The translations under genes were made by a program, and so were the position numbers. A stretch of DNA of 8,767 nt from an uncultured Prevotellaceae bacterium (GTDB taxonomy: Bacteria; Bacteroidota; Bacteroidia; Bacteroidales; Bacteroidaceae). Shown piece by piece: positions 1 through 6,328 of this stretch. Location: NCBI GenBank assembly GCA_902477365.1, contig CABSGW010000104.1, forward strand, positions 1 through 8,767. Reading direction: 5' to 3'. The notes below the pieces were generated by a model, which saw only the letters and a list, made by a program, of their open reading frames with translations, made no database searches and had not been told where the DNA came from. Each line of letters starts with the position of its first letter. Within the stretch, counting starts at the first letter, position 1.

Positions 1-441
1 CTGGAGTTGGGGTACAGTCAAGAGAATCTGCGGTATGCCTGCTCGGCCTTTTACCATTACCTTGGAACATTGCGCTATCTGCAAACCTACCGCAATGCCT
101 CTCAACAGACAGACGCCAATAGTGACATTGTCAATGCAGCCATCCATTTCATGAAAGAGAACATTGAGAAGAAGCTTACCCTGCAAGACATCACTGCCCA
201 CATAGGCTATTCCGTCTCACACTTTTCATCGCTCTTCAACCAACGCACGGGTTACGCACCTATGGCTTATTTCAACCAGCTAAAAATACAACAGGCCTGT
301 CGGCTGTTAGACTTTACAAATATGAAAATCAACCAGATATGCTACAAAATAGGCATTGAAGACACCTATTATTTCTCGCGCCTTTTCACCAAGACGATGG
401 GCATGTCGCCCAGCCGTTACCGCAAGACACAAAAAGGATAA
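1..441 (+). CDS. AraC-family transcriptional regulator, C-terminal part (5' truncated by window edge)
   Basis: The frame is open from the first base, so the start lies outside the window and the visible 146 codons are a C-terminal piece. The last ~100 residues form the paired helix-turn-helix DNA-binding domain of AraC/XylS regulators. The first HTH lies around residues 58-80 (LTLQDITAHIGYSVSHFSSL) and the second around 107-130, ending in the family signature region 'YYFSRLFTKTMGMSPSRYRK'. The preceding ~40 residues would be the linker from the N-terminal sensing domain, often a cupin in this family, which is not visible. The internal TTG at base 7 is unlikely to be the true start, because the frame continues upstream. 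The gene ends 15 bases before the stop of the convergent methyltransferase gene, with no obvious terminator between. The regulated target and ligand cannot be told from this piece. The family call is firm. Confidence 0.93.
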   Translation: MELGYSQENLRYACSAFYHYLGTLRYLQTYRNASQQTDANSDIVNAAIHFMKENIEKKLTLQDITAHIGYSVSHFSSLFNQRTGYAPMAYFNQLKIQQACRLLDFTNMKINQICYKIGIEDTYYFSRLFTKTMGMSPSRYRKTQKG

Positions 442-456
442 CTTCTCTGTACACTA

Positions 457-1875
457 TCAGAACACAGCCGGTAGCTCGGGCGGAAGATGCCCACTCCGGA
501 TACGCCACGAATCAGGATAAAGGTTGTTTGCCCGATTGCCCAAGTTTTTGGCAAACCCCAAAGAGAGTCCCCGATACGTCATAAGCACGTATCCGCAAGG
601 CACATCAGAGGACAACACAACAGCTTCGCCCCGTAAATAAGAAATCGCCTGCTCATAAGTAAGCACAGCCTCCGGAAATACCTGTTCCGCACATGCCGAC
701 GAAAGCGCCAATGCATGGAGCGGTTGCCATCCCTTTCCTTTTTTTTCGGCCACAGCCACACCTGCCGATACCACACGCAAATGTCTGTACAACTCGCCCA
801 AGGTCTCACCGTGAGCCAAAGGAAAAGCTCTGACAATGCCCTTATCCTCCGTCCAGTCGTAAGCCTCAGCTTGCATCAACCAGTCCTTACATATTGCCGG
901 AACAGTCTTCGAATTTCCACCGACACGGGATTTGACTGGTTTGCGAACCAACGATGTTGCCGTTGCCTCCGCATTATCATGTTTACGTAACAAGGCACAA
1001 AAAAAACCTTCGCCACGTGTACGGTGGGGCAAAAAGCGATATACAGGCAGCAGCGCAGCAGACGACAACAAACTACCTGTCACCTGCCACCCTTCCTCCA
1101 CAGGAACAGATAAGACATCAGCTCCCAACTCCCGGGCTATCCACAATACATTCTCTTCGTTTTCCTGCGTATTATACGTACAGGTACTATAAATGAGGTA
1201 ACCTCCGGGACGTAAAGCCGTCCAAACATCCTTCACAATTTTTCGTTGCCGTTCGCTACAGAGTCTTACAGTTTCTTCGCTCCACTCCGTGACAGACTGG
1301 GCATCCTTCCTGAACATACCTTCTCCCGAGCAGGGCACATCGGCCGCAATCACATCAAAGAACCCTGTCAACGGAGAGAAATCTTCCGGATAGTTACAGG
1401 TTACAACGGTCTCCGGATTTCCCCATTTTTGCAAGTTCTCGGCCAACACTTGTACACGTTGGCGTATCGGCTCATTGGCTACCAACAAACTACCTGCCGG
1501 CAATAACGAACGATACAGCGTTGACTTTCCGCCCGGAGCAGCGCAAAGATCGAGCATCCGTATGCTGCCATCCGCCAGGATATGACGCAAAACATGTCCG
1601 ACAAACATCGAAGAAGCCTCTTGTACATAATACAAACCCGCATGCAAAAGCGGATCAAAAGTGAATGCCGGACGGGCTGGCAGATAAAATCCGGTCTCCG
1701 ACCAAGGCACACCATCAGCCAATTGATTACCTACAGCCTTTAAACGAGTTTTTTTAACCGGATTGATTCGGACACTAACGGAAGCAGGCAACGACAAAGC
1801 TGCTTCAAATCGCTCAAATTCAGAAGAACCGAGCAACGCACGTGTAGACGCTATGAATGCATAAGGTAGTTCCAT
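457..1875 (-). CDS. rsmF: RsmF-type rRNA cytosine-C5 methyltransferase (NOL1/NOP2/Sun family)
   Basis: This is a SAM-dependent RNA m5C methyltransferase of the NOL1/NOP2/Sun family; the closest type is RsmF, which modifies 16S rRNA. With the start at 1875 (MELPYAFIASTR...) it has 472 residues, near the length of E. coli RsmF. Visible motifs are YVQEASS (83-89), the SAM-binding loop DLCAAPGGKST (109-119), motif IV DVPCSGEGMFRK with its Cys at 182, and motif VI STCTY with the catalytic Cys at 232. A C-terminal PUA-like domain ends in a pattern typical of RsmF (GYVLMTYRGLSLGFAKNLGN...). The frame stays open 50 codons further upstream, to 2025 inside thyA. That extension is unlike the family and overlaps the promoter element, so I chose the internal ATG. 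The gene diverges from thyA and converges on the AraC gene. The exact target nucleotide is not provable here. Confidence 0.93.
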   Translation of the reverse strand: MELPYAFIASTRALLGSSEFERFEAALSLPASVSVRINPVKKTRLKAVGNQLADGVPWSETGFYLPARPAFTFDPLLHAGLYYVQEASSMFVGHVLRHILADGSIRMLDLCAAPGGKSTLYRSLLPAGSLLVANEPIRQRVQVLAENLQKWGNPETVVTCNYPEDFSPLTGFFDVIAADVPCSGEGMFRKDAQSVTEWSEETVRLCSERQRKIVKDVWTALRPGGYLIYSTCTYNTQENEENVLWIARELGADVLSVPVEEGWQVTGSLLSSAALLPVYRFLPHRTRGEGFFCALLRKHDNAEATATSLVRKPVKSRVGGNSKTVPAICKDWLMQAEAYDWTEDKGIVRAFPLAHGETLGELYRHLRVVSAGVAVAEKKGKGWQPLHALALSSACAEQVFPEAVLTYEQAISYLRGEAVVLSSDVPCGYVLMTYRGLSLGFAKNLGNRANNLYPDSWRIRSGHLPPELPAVF

Positions 1876-1880
1876 AAGCG

Positions 1881-1888
1881 CAAAGATA
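1881..1888 (-). promoter_or_regulatory. Bacteroidetes -7 element for the methyltransferase gene
   Basis: On the minus strand the sequence TATCTTTG matches the Bacteroidetes sigma factor -7 consensus TAnnTTTG exactly. It ends only five bases before the chosen ATG at 1875, so transcription would begin at or next to the start codon. No good -33 TTTG box sits at the usual 19-21 base distance; a T-rich run is there instead. Confidence 0.5.
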
Positions 1889-1933
1889 ATAAATCCCGTA
1901 AAAAAAAACAGCGACCAAACCACCGGAAATATG

Positions 1934-1941
1934 TATCTTTG
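1934..1941 (+). promoter_or_regulatory. Bacteroidetes -7 element for thyA-folA
   Basis: TATCTTTG on the plus strand matches TAnnTTTG exactly and lies 52 bases before the thyA ATG, which leaves a leader of roughly 45 bases. It is the same octamer as the oppositely oriented element at 1881-1888, so the two transcripts start back to back. A clear -33 box is not visible. Confidence 0.55.
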
Positions 1942-1993
1942 CCGCATAAACATAACACGTGGCAACAACACGTATTCCGAATCTCCTTGACCA

Positions 1994-2788
1994 ATGAAAC
2001 AATATTTAGACTTGCTAAACCGCATTCTGGACGAAGGTGTAGAGAAGCACGACCGTACCGGAACTGGGACTATCAGTATATTTGGGCATCAAATGCGCTT
2101 TGACCTGGAAAATGGTTTTCCGTTGCTGACAACCAAAAAGCTCCATCTCAAATCCATCATCTACGAACTGTTATGGTTCTTGAAGGGAGATACCAACGTA
2201 AACTACCTGCAACAGCATAATGTCCGTATTTGGAACGAATGGGCCGACGAAAACGGCGACCTGGGCCATATATATGGCTATCAATGGCGTTCATGGCCAA
2301 CCTATGACGGAGGCTTTATCGACCAAATCAGCCAAGTGATAGAAGACATTAAAAACAATCCCGATTCACGCCGCATGATTGTCAGCTCTTGGAACGTGGC
2401 CGACCTAAAGAACATGAACCTACCGCCCTGCCATGCCTTCTTTCAATTTTACGTGGCAAACGGCCGGTTAAGCCTGCAACTCTACCAGCGCAGCGCCGAC
2501 ACCTTTTTGGGCGTGCCGTTCAACATTGCCTCTTACGCCTTGCTGACGATGATGATGGCACAAGTCACAGGACTGAAGCCCGGAGAATTCATCCACACAA
2601 CCGGCGATACCCACGTCTACCTGAACCATCTGGAACAAGTACACACCCAACTGGCACGTACCCCACGCCCACTGCCGACCATGCACATCAACCCCGATGT
2701 ACAAAGCATTTTCGACTTTCAGTTTGAAGATTTTTCACTCGAGAACTACGATCCGTGGCCACACATCGCAGGTAAAGTTTCCGTATAA
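1994..2788 (+). CDS. thyA: Thymidylate synthase
   Basis: ThyA methylates dUMP to dTMP using 5,10-methylene-tetrahydrofolate and releases dihydrofolate; it is a cytoplasmic homodimer. The product has 264 residues, the same length as E. coli ThyA, and the key residues fall at the same numbers. These are Arg21 (phosphate binding), Glu58, Arg126-Arg127 (RR pair), the nucleophile Cys146 in the PPCHAFF motif, Asp169, Asn177, and His207/Tyr209 in GDTHVYLNH. The C-terminus ends in AGKVSV, where E. coli has AxxVAI. The protein appears complete and functional. No Shine-Dalgarno sequence precedes the ATG, which is usual in Bacteroidetes. folA follows after 18 bases on the same strand, so the two are very probably one operon; FolA recycles the dihydrofolate that ThyA produces. 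Confidence 0.98.
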   Translation: MKQYLDLLNRILDEGVEKHDRTGTGTISIFGHQMRFDLENGFPLLTTKKLHLKSIIYELLWFLKGDTNVNYLQQHNVRIWNEWADENGDLGHIYGYQWRSWPTYDGGFIDQISQVIEDIKNNPDSRRMIVSSWNVADLKNMNLPPCHAFFQFYVANGRLSLQLYQRSADTFLGVPFNIASYALLTMMMAQVTGLKPGEFIHTTGDTHVYLNHLEQVHTQLARTPRPLPTMHINPDVQSIFDFQFEDFSLENYDPWPHIAGKVSV

Positions 2789-2806
2789 CATTCAGAAAAA
2801 CAAAAT

Positions 2807-3301
2807 ATGCCTCTATTAAAGCTCATTGTCGCCATTGCCGAAAACCACGCAATAGGCTATCAAAACAAACTGCTCTATTATTTACCCAACGACCTGAAGC
2901 ACTTCAAGGCACTCACCACCGGACATACCATCGTGATGGGACGACGCACTTTTGAGTCGCTGCCCAAAGGCGCATTGCCCAACCGCCGTAATATCGTGCT
3001 CTCGAGACAAGCCGGGCTGACCTTGCCAGATGCCGAGGTATTCCCTTCACTGGAAGATGCGTTAGCCGCATGTCAAACAGACGAACAGGTTTTCATCATT
3101 GGCGGAGAAACAGTTTACCGCGAAGCGCTTCCTTTAGCCAACACCCTTCACCTGACGCAAATTCATTCCACTCCTGCTCACGCTGATGCATTTTTTCCGG
3201 CTTTCGAAACCGATGGGTGGACGGAAACAAATCGGGAACAGCATCAAGCGGACGAGAAGCATGCACAACCTTATGACTTCATTGACTATGTGCGGAAATA
3301 A
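2807..3301 (+). CDS. folA: Dihydrofolate reductase
   Basis: FolA reduces dihydrofolate to tetrahydrofolate with NADPH and is the target of trimethoprim. The product has 164 residues, typical for a chromosomal DHFR. Visible are the N-terminal strand LIVAIAENHAIG, the substrate helix LPNDLKHFKALT with catalytic Asp29 (E. coli Asp27) and Phe33, the cofactor segment TIVMGRRTFESLP, NRRNIVLSR, and the IIGGETVYREAL motif with the Gly pair at 99-100. The residue matching the nearly invariant E. coli Trp22 is Tyr24 here (LLYYLP where most have LPWxLP). TAT differs from TGG at two bases, so a single read error does not explain it. The gene sits 18 bases behind thyA, as expected for a dTMP-synthesis operon. 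It converges on the DoxX gene with only six bases between the stops. Confidence 0.97.
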   Translation: MPLLKLIVAIAENHAIGYQNKLLYYLPNDLKHFKALTTGHTIVMGRRTFESLPKGALPNRRNIVLSRQAGLTLPDAEVFPSLEDALAACQTDEQVFIIGGETVYREALPLANTLHLTQIHSTPAHADAFFPAFETDGWTETNREQHQADEKHAQPYDFIDYVRK

Positions 3302-3307
3302 ATAGCA

Positions 3308-3748
3308 CTACCCTTTATCCAACCATCTTGCTAGAAACGTATCGACGGCATAACGTCCCGGGCCTGTCCAATAAACCAAAACAAAAACCAGCAGATAAAC
3401 AAAGGCCAACTCTCCCTCGGCGATACGGCCGCCATGTGCAAAGAAAAAAGCAACACCCATCGTAACAATCATGGGCAGCATAGCCAACCGATACAGAAGT
3501 CCCAACACAAAAGCGGCCGCACAAACCAGTTCTCCAAAGATTGCCAGTCCCAACGATGCCGGACTTCCAATACCAAAAGGATCGGGGAAAGAAGCCGAAA
3601 GCTCGGCATAATGGCTCAATTTGCCCCATCCGTGACTCATCAATAACAGTCCGAACAACAAGCGTAGCGCCAACAACAATAACGACAGTCTTTTGTCAGA
3701 TACCTGTCGTGGAAATAAAAAAGTTTTTATCATCATATAGTTTATCAT
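3308..3748 (-). CDS. DoxX-family integral membrane protein
   Basis: This is a 146-residue, very hydrophobic protein with about four membrane segments, near residues 21-39, 66-86, 88-106 and 113-129. It carries the DoxX-family pattern: a first helix with LRLLFGLLLMSHGWGKL, a central helix with GxxExxxAxxFxLGL, and a C-terminal GPGRYAVD. DoxX proteins are small inner-membrane proteins, some linked to quinone or thiol redox systems, but most have no proven job and none can be assigned here. Three in-frame Mets occur close together (residues 1, 5 and 6). Base 3748 gives the longest form, while residue 6 (3733, MIKTFLFP) also resembles family N-termini. No -7 element was found just upstream, so the gene may depend on read-through from the transglutaminase-like gene 107 bases upstream. 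Confidence 0.88.
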   Translation of the reverse strand: MINYMMIKTFLFPRQVSDKRLSLLLLALRLLFGLLLMSHGWGKLSHYAELSASFPDPFGIGSPASLGLAIFGELVCAAAFVLGLLYRLAMLPMIVTMGVAFFFAHGGRIAEGELAFVYLLVFVLVYWTGPGRYAVDTFLARWLDKG

Positions 3749-3813
3749 TTAATTCGTTTTTTCCTTATTCCGCTTACGTCAGTTCTTAGAAACGGACACG
3801 CGGTATATTTTTA

Positions 3814-3853
3814 CAGAGACCACGTGTTCGTTTAAACGGGCACGTGGTCTCTG
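3814..3853. terminator. Perfect 13-bp inverted repeat (hairpin) between transglutaminase-like and DoxX genes
   Basis: CAGAGACCACGTG (3814-3826) and CACGTGGTCTCTG (3841-3853) pair perfectly. The 14-base loop contains a further palindrome, CGTTTAAACG (3829-3838), so in RNA the stem could extend by five more pairs, including two G-U pairs. It begins two bases after the stop codon of the minus-strand gene at 3856. On the minus strand no T-run follows, while on the plus strand GTTTATTTT follows. It may be a terminator, a 3'-end stabilising hairpin or attenuating structure, or a protein-binding palindrome. Each arm ends in CACGTG. Confidence 0.6.
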
Positions 3854-3855
3854 GT

Positions 3856-5070
3856 TTATTTTCCGATAGGCTGAATAAGCCGCCTTACTGCTTTTGATAT
3901 TTCAAGAAACATATATCCAGGCTTATTGGCACGTATATTACGTTCGTTCTGTTTAAATTTCTTGTTGGCATATTCCTTCGACTTTTCAAAGGTTAACAGC
4001 GACATCTCATTTTGTGACTTCCCCACCAATGTCGAATCCAACTGTTCATCGGGGAAAAAGTCGTCCAAATCCACATCGCCAATCATGGTTGTCTCCAAAA
4101 ACGTCGGACTCTTAAAGGACGAGTCGGTATAATAGCCCACAAACATGTGTCCGGGTGTACGTACCAAGATGGGCGTAATACCGATAGCCCTCAGCAACGA
4201 AGCAAACAAGACACTACCATCCACACAATTTATCTGAGAAGACTGTATCGCATCGTCAAAAGTGCGTACCCGCTGTGCATAAACCACATTGCTGGACAAA
4301 CTGGAGTTTGAAATAGAGCTGTACCTGAAATGCCGTTTTTGCAACACATTCCATAGCGCATAAACCTGCTTGTCTACAGCAGCTTCCGTCCCACGCTGAT
4401 AGCCTTGGAAACGACGGACGATGCGTGTATTGAGTGCCTCACGCAACAAATTATCAATCATCGGATTATCCTCATTGACATAAGCCGCAAAAAACAAACG
4501 GGTATTATGAAAACGTGTTCCGTTAGGCAACGGCTCGTTATATCCCAACAAACATTCATTAATGCTCCGAACCGAATAAGTACGCACACGCTGCCCCAAC
4601 GGACGGCCATTCAGCTCCACCGAAACCACCGCACTGACAGGCTCGGCCTGTGCATTATTGCGCAAAGCGTCATAATTCCAGATCACATCCGGATAAATGG
4701 TGTATTCAGTATTGGCCTTTGGCAGAACAAATTCAGAAACCGATTGCGAGAAAAAAGGAGTTCCAGCCATTTCAATACGTACTTTACTGTATGCGATGGT
4801 CGACTTTAACCGCACTGCGATAATTGATTTGGGATTACCCAAGTAAACGGCATCAATGGGTTTTATCACTTGTGCCTCGGTAGTAGCCACTGACAAGATA
4901 GACGACGGGAAAATATTACCTCCTAACTGGTCGGTCACTTCAAAGTCAGAACTTTGCGGCATATATTTCAGTAACCAGACCAACGAGGCTGACACAACCA
5001 ACAATAAACCAATAATCCACAACCAAAAACGGCGGGAACGCAACAAAGGCTTCTTCACTTTCATAATCAT
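3856..5070 (-). CDS. Membrane-anchored transglutaminase-like (papain-fold) protein
   Basis: The product has 404 residues. The N-terminus is basic (MIMKVKKPLLRSRR) and is followed by one membrane segment at about 16-36, so the body most likely lies outside the cytoplasmic membrane. Residues ~75-170 look like a beta-sandwich-type domain with no named match. The C-terminal half carries a transglutaminase-like core: Cys282 in INCVDGSVLFASLLRAIGI, His308 in TPGHMFVGYY, and an acidic residue about 18 further on (LETT, Glu326). That is the Cys-His-Asp/Glu order of the papain-like fold, so it may be a protease, amidase or cross-linking enzyme; the substrate is unknown. The starts at 5070 and 5064 (two Mets apart) are equally plausible. 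It has its own -7 element at 5152-5159, and a strong hairpin follows its stop. Confidence 0.8.
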   Translation of the reverse strand: MIMKVKKPLLRSRRFWLWIIGLLLVVSASLVWLLKYMPQSSDFEVTDQLGGNIFPSSILSVATTEAQVIKPIDAVYLGNPKSIIAVRLKSTIAYSKVRIEMAGTPFFSQSVSEFVLPKANTEYTIYPDVIWNYDALRNNAQAEPVSAVVSVELNGRPLGQRVRTYSVRSINECLLGYNEPLPNGTRFHNTRLFFAAYVNEDNPMIDNLLREALNTRIVRRFQGYQRGTEAAVDKQVYALWNVLQKRHFRYSSISNSSLSSNVVYAQRVRTFDDAIQSSQINCVDGSVLFASLLRAIGITPILVRTPGHMFVGYYTDSSFKSPTFLETTMIGDVDLDDFFPDEQLDSTLVGKSQNEMSLLTFEKSKEYANKKFKQNERNIRANKPGYMFLEISKAVRRLIQPIGK

Positions 5071-5151
5071 CTATATTCTTTGAAAACAACAAACAACCGT
5101 TGTTCCCGTTCTTCACCAACAGACAAACACGTTGTCAGCCCATTGATTAGT

Positions 5152-5159
5152 CAAAGGTA
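5152..5159 (-). promoter_or_regulatory. -7 element for the transglutaminase-like gene
   Basis: On the minus strand TACCTTTG fits TAnnTTTG, 81 bases before the ATG at 5070. That gives a leader of about 75 bases. No perfect -33 box is seen at the expected distance. Confidence 0.45.
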
Positions 5160-5307
5160 CATCAAATTGTACAATCAACGAACTTTCATACGCAAAAAGA
5201 AACTAATGAAAGAACCACACGTCATTTGTTAAATGAGTCTCCAATTTCCAATACGCTTAAAATAGAATCAGTGAAAATAGGTTTTCTCGTCCTTGCTGTC
5301 TGTAACA

Positions 5308-5372
5308 CAACTATATACTTTAGAGCAGCCAGTAATTATACACAATCGTTGGTACAATAAAGTATATAGTTG
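5308..5372. repeat. Perfect 15-bp inverted repeat with 35-base spacer
   Basis: CAACTATATACTTTA (5308-5322) is repeated in inverse orientation as TAAAGTATATAGTTG (5358-5372). The ends read CAAC...GTTG. The arms are AT-rich and are not followed by a T-run, so a simple intrinsic terminator is unlikely. No target duplication is visible in the immediate flanks. A recombination site, a minimal transposon-like remnant, or an RNA hairpin are all possible. Confidence 0.55.
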
Positions 5373-5374
5373 CG

Positions 5375-5427
5375 AAAATAAAGAAAATCCCCATAAAATA
5401 TTAATTTACAGGGATTTTCTTTATTTT
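5375..5427. terminator. Bidirectional terminator-like hairpin, perfect 17-bp stem
   Basis: AAAATAAAGAAAATCCC (5375-5391) pairs perfectly with GGGATTTTCTTTATTTT (5411-5427) around a 19-base loop. The stem has a GC cap and T-rich 3' side in either direction, and on the plus strand ACATTTTATTTTTT follows. It fits an intrinsic terminator that can act on both strands, shielding the transglutaminase-like gene from the right-hand region. Confidence 0.6.
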
Positions 5428-5437
5428 ACATTTTATT

Positions 5438-5477
5438 TTTTCGGAGAGACAGGGTTATGAACCAATCTCTCCGAAAA
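5438..5477. repeat. 12-bp inverted repeat with nested 4-bp hairpin
   Basis: TTTTCGGAGAGA (5438-5449) pairs perfectly with TCTCTCCGAAAA (5466-5477). Inside the 16-base loop GGTT/AACC can form a second small stem (5453-5463). It may serve as a transcript-end hairpin. Read on the minus strand the 3' half (GGTTCATAACC then CTGTCTCTCCG) resembles the T-arm and acceptor end of a serine tRNA, but there is no D arm, anticodon arm or CCA, so no tRNA is called. Confidence 0.55.
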
Positions 5478-5498
5478 TCCTTATTATCAAGGTGATAA

Positions 5499-5593
5499 CT
5501 ATTTCAAAAAGTACGCTTGTAACGATTTAGTAACGGTATTTTGTCTGTCATAGTCGCCTAATGACTTCTTCTTGTCTGCCCGTTATTTATCAT
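5499..5593 (-). pseudogene. Possible frame-broken small gene (about 30 codons)
   Basis: An ATG at 5593 opens a frame (MINNGQTRRSH) that stops at 5558. Shifting back one base inside the AGAAGAAG stretch continues into a protein-like frame, KKSLGDYDRQNTVTKSLQ..., ending at a TAG at 5499-5501. A -7 element sits just upstream (5609-5602) and hairpins just downstream (5477-5375), so the pieces of a tiny transcription unit are all present. It could be a decayed small gene, a sequence error in an intact one, a programmed -1 shift, or coincidence. I do not recognise the product. Confidence 0.25.
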
Positions 5594-5601
5594 TTGTCCT
5601 G

Positions 5602-5609
5602 CAAATATA
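5602..5609 (-). promoter_or_regulatory. Minus-strand -7 element facing the hairpin region
   Basis: TATATTTG on the minus strand matches TAnnTTTG, with a GTTG about 23 bases further upstream as a loosely spaced -33 box. It would start a transcript near 5596, going left through the broken small frame and the hairpins. It is back to back with the plus-strand element at 5653-5660. Confidence 0.35.
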
Positions 5610-5652
5610 ATATTTTTTTCTTATATTAACTGCAACCTCTTTTTCTTTTTCG

Positions 5653-5660
5653 TATTTTTG
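5653..5660 (+). promoter_or_regulatory. -7 element for the sce7726-like gene
   Basis: TATTTTTG fits TAnnTTTG and lies 53 bases before the ATG at 5714, giving a leader of about 45-50 bases. The surrounding DNA is very T-rich, so a chance match is possible. Confidence 0.4.
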
Positions 5661-5713
5661 AAAAATAAATTTGTTCGAGATAGAATAGTAATATACAACT
5701 GACTGATTATGAT

Positions 5714-6328
5714 ATGATAATGGGAAAAATAGATCTACATCCAAATGAAAATATAATAAAAGCAGCATTAATCAATAACTATGCTCACATTAACAGCAAA
5801 CCATTTGTTGTTTGCAGTGAATTAACGATTTCTGAAGAATCTAAGATTGTCGATTTGGTTTTTTGTAAAGATAATTTAAGCTACGCATATGAAATCAAAG
5901 CATGGAATGATGATATGCGCAGATTACCAGCCCAATTAGATGCTTACTGTAAGTTATTTGATTATATATATGTAGCTACAACAGCTAATCATCTCGACCA
6001 ACTACAACTTATACCAGACTTTGTTGGCATTGTCCTTTATTCAACAAAGACAAAGAAAATTGTATATAAACGACGGGCAAAAAAAAATCATTTAATAGAC
6101 AAAAAAGAGCTTTTAATGTCCATTCCAATTTCATATATTCGGAATAATAGTCCATATTCTAAATATACCAGATCTGATAATGATTTGTTTTCCTTTTTTC
6201 AAGCACACAATCTATTCATAAAACATACATCAAGTAAATGTCGCTGGACAAATAACGACCTTGAAACAATATTACATTATGAAGATATTTTAATGAATAC
6301 TAATTATATATCATTAGATTATAGATAA
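5714..6328 (+). CDS. sce7726-family PD-(D/E)XK nuclease-like protein
   Basis: The product has 204 residues and no membrane segment. Residues ~13-110 resemble the sce7726/MmcB-like group of the PD-(D/E)XK nuclease fold. A helix is followed by SELTI (Glu36), then VDLVF (Asp47) and YEIKAWNDDMRRLPAQLDAY with the Glu60-x-Lys62 pair and Gln74 on the next helix. Next comes a hydrophobic strand (FDYIYVATT) and IPDFVGIVLYS, the usual end of the core. The catalytic pattern looks intact, so metal-dependent DNA cleavage is plausible, but no function is established for this family that I know of. ATGs at 5714 and 5720 are both possible. The gene is AT-rich and converges on the Beta-family gene with a 15-base overlap. 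Its location in the same island suggests shared history, not a shared transcript. Confidence 0.72.
   Translation: MIMGKIDLHPNENIIKAALINNYAHINSKPFVVCSELTISEESKIVDLVFCKDNLSYAYEIKAWNDDMRRLPAQLDAYCKLFDYIYVATTANHLDQLQLIPDFVGIVLYSTKTKKIVYKRRAKKNHLIDKKELLMSIPISYIRNNSPYSKYTRSDNDLFSFFQAHNLFIKHTSSKCRWTNNDLETILHYEDILMNTNYISLDYR

Larger units (their letters stand above)
5071..5713. other. Gene-poor, AT-rich junction between conserved segment and accessory island
   Basis: This 643-base stretch has no long convincing gene. It holds the transglutaminase-like gene promoter (5152-5159), three back-to-back inverted repeats (5308-5372, 5375-5427, 5438-5477), a possible broken small minus-strand gene (5499-5593), and opposite -7 elements at 5602-5609 (-) and 5653-5660 (+). 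Base composition turns AT-rich here and stays so to the right edge, which places the boundary of an acquired segment in or near this interval. Confidence 0.6.

Noticed and set aside
1876..2025. 50-codon N-terminal extension of the methyltransferase frame
   Set aside because: It overlaps the thyA start, contains the probable promoter, and has no counterpart in the family, whose N-terminus matches MELPYAFIASTRALLG.
2389..2727. Long out-of-frame ORFs inside thyA and rsmF on both strands
   Set aside because: They lie within strongly conserved coding sequence and encode no recognisable domain, so they are shadows.
5438..5477. Serine tRNA-like sequence on the minus strand
   Set aside because: Only acceptor-like and T-arm-like parts are present; D arm, anticodon arm and proper T-loop are missing, so it is not called a tRNA gene.
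5586..5768. 61-codon minus-strand frame over the start of the sce7726-like gene
   Set aside because: Composition is low-complexity, it covers the plus-strand promoter and gene start, and no family is recognisable.
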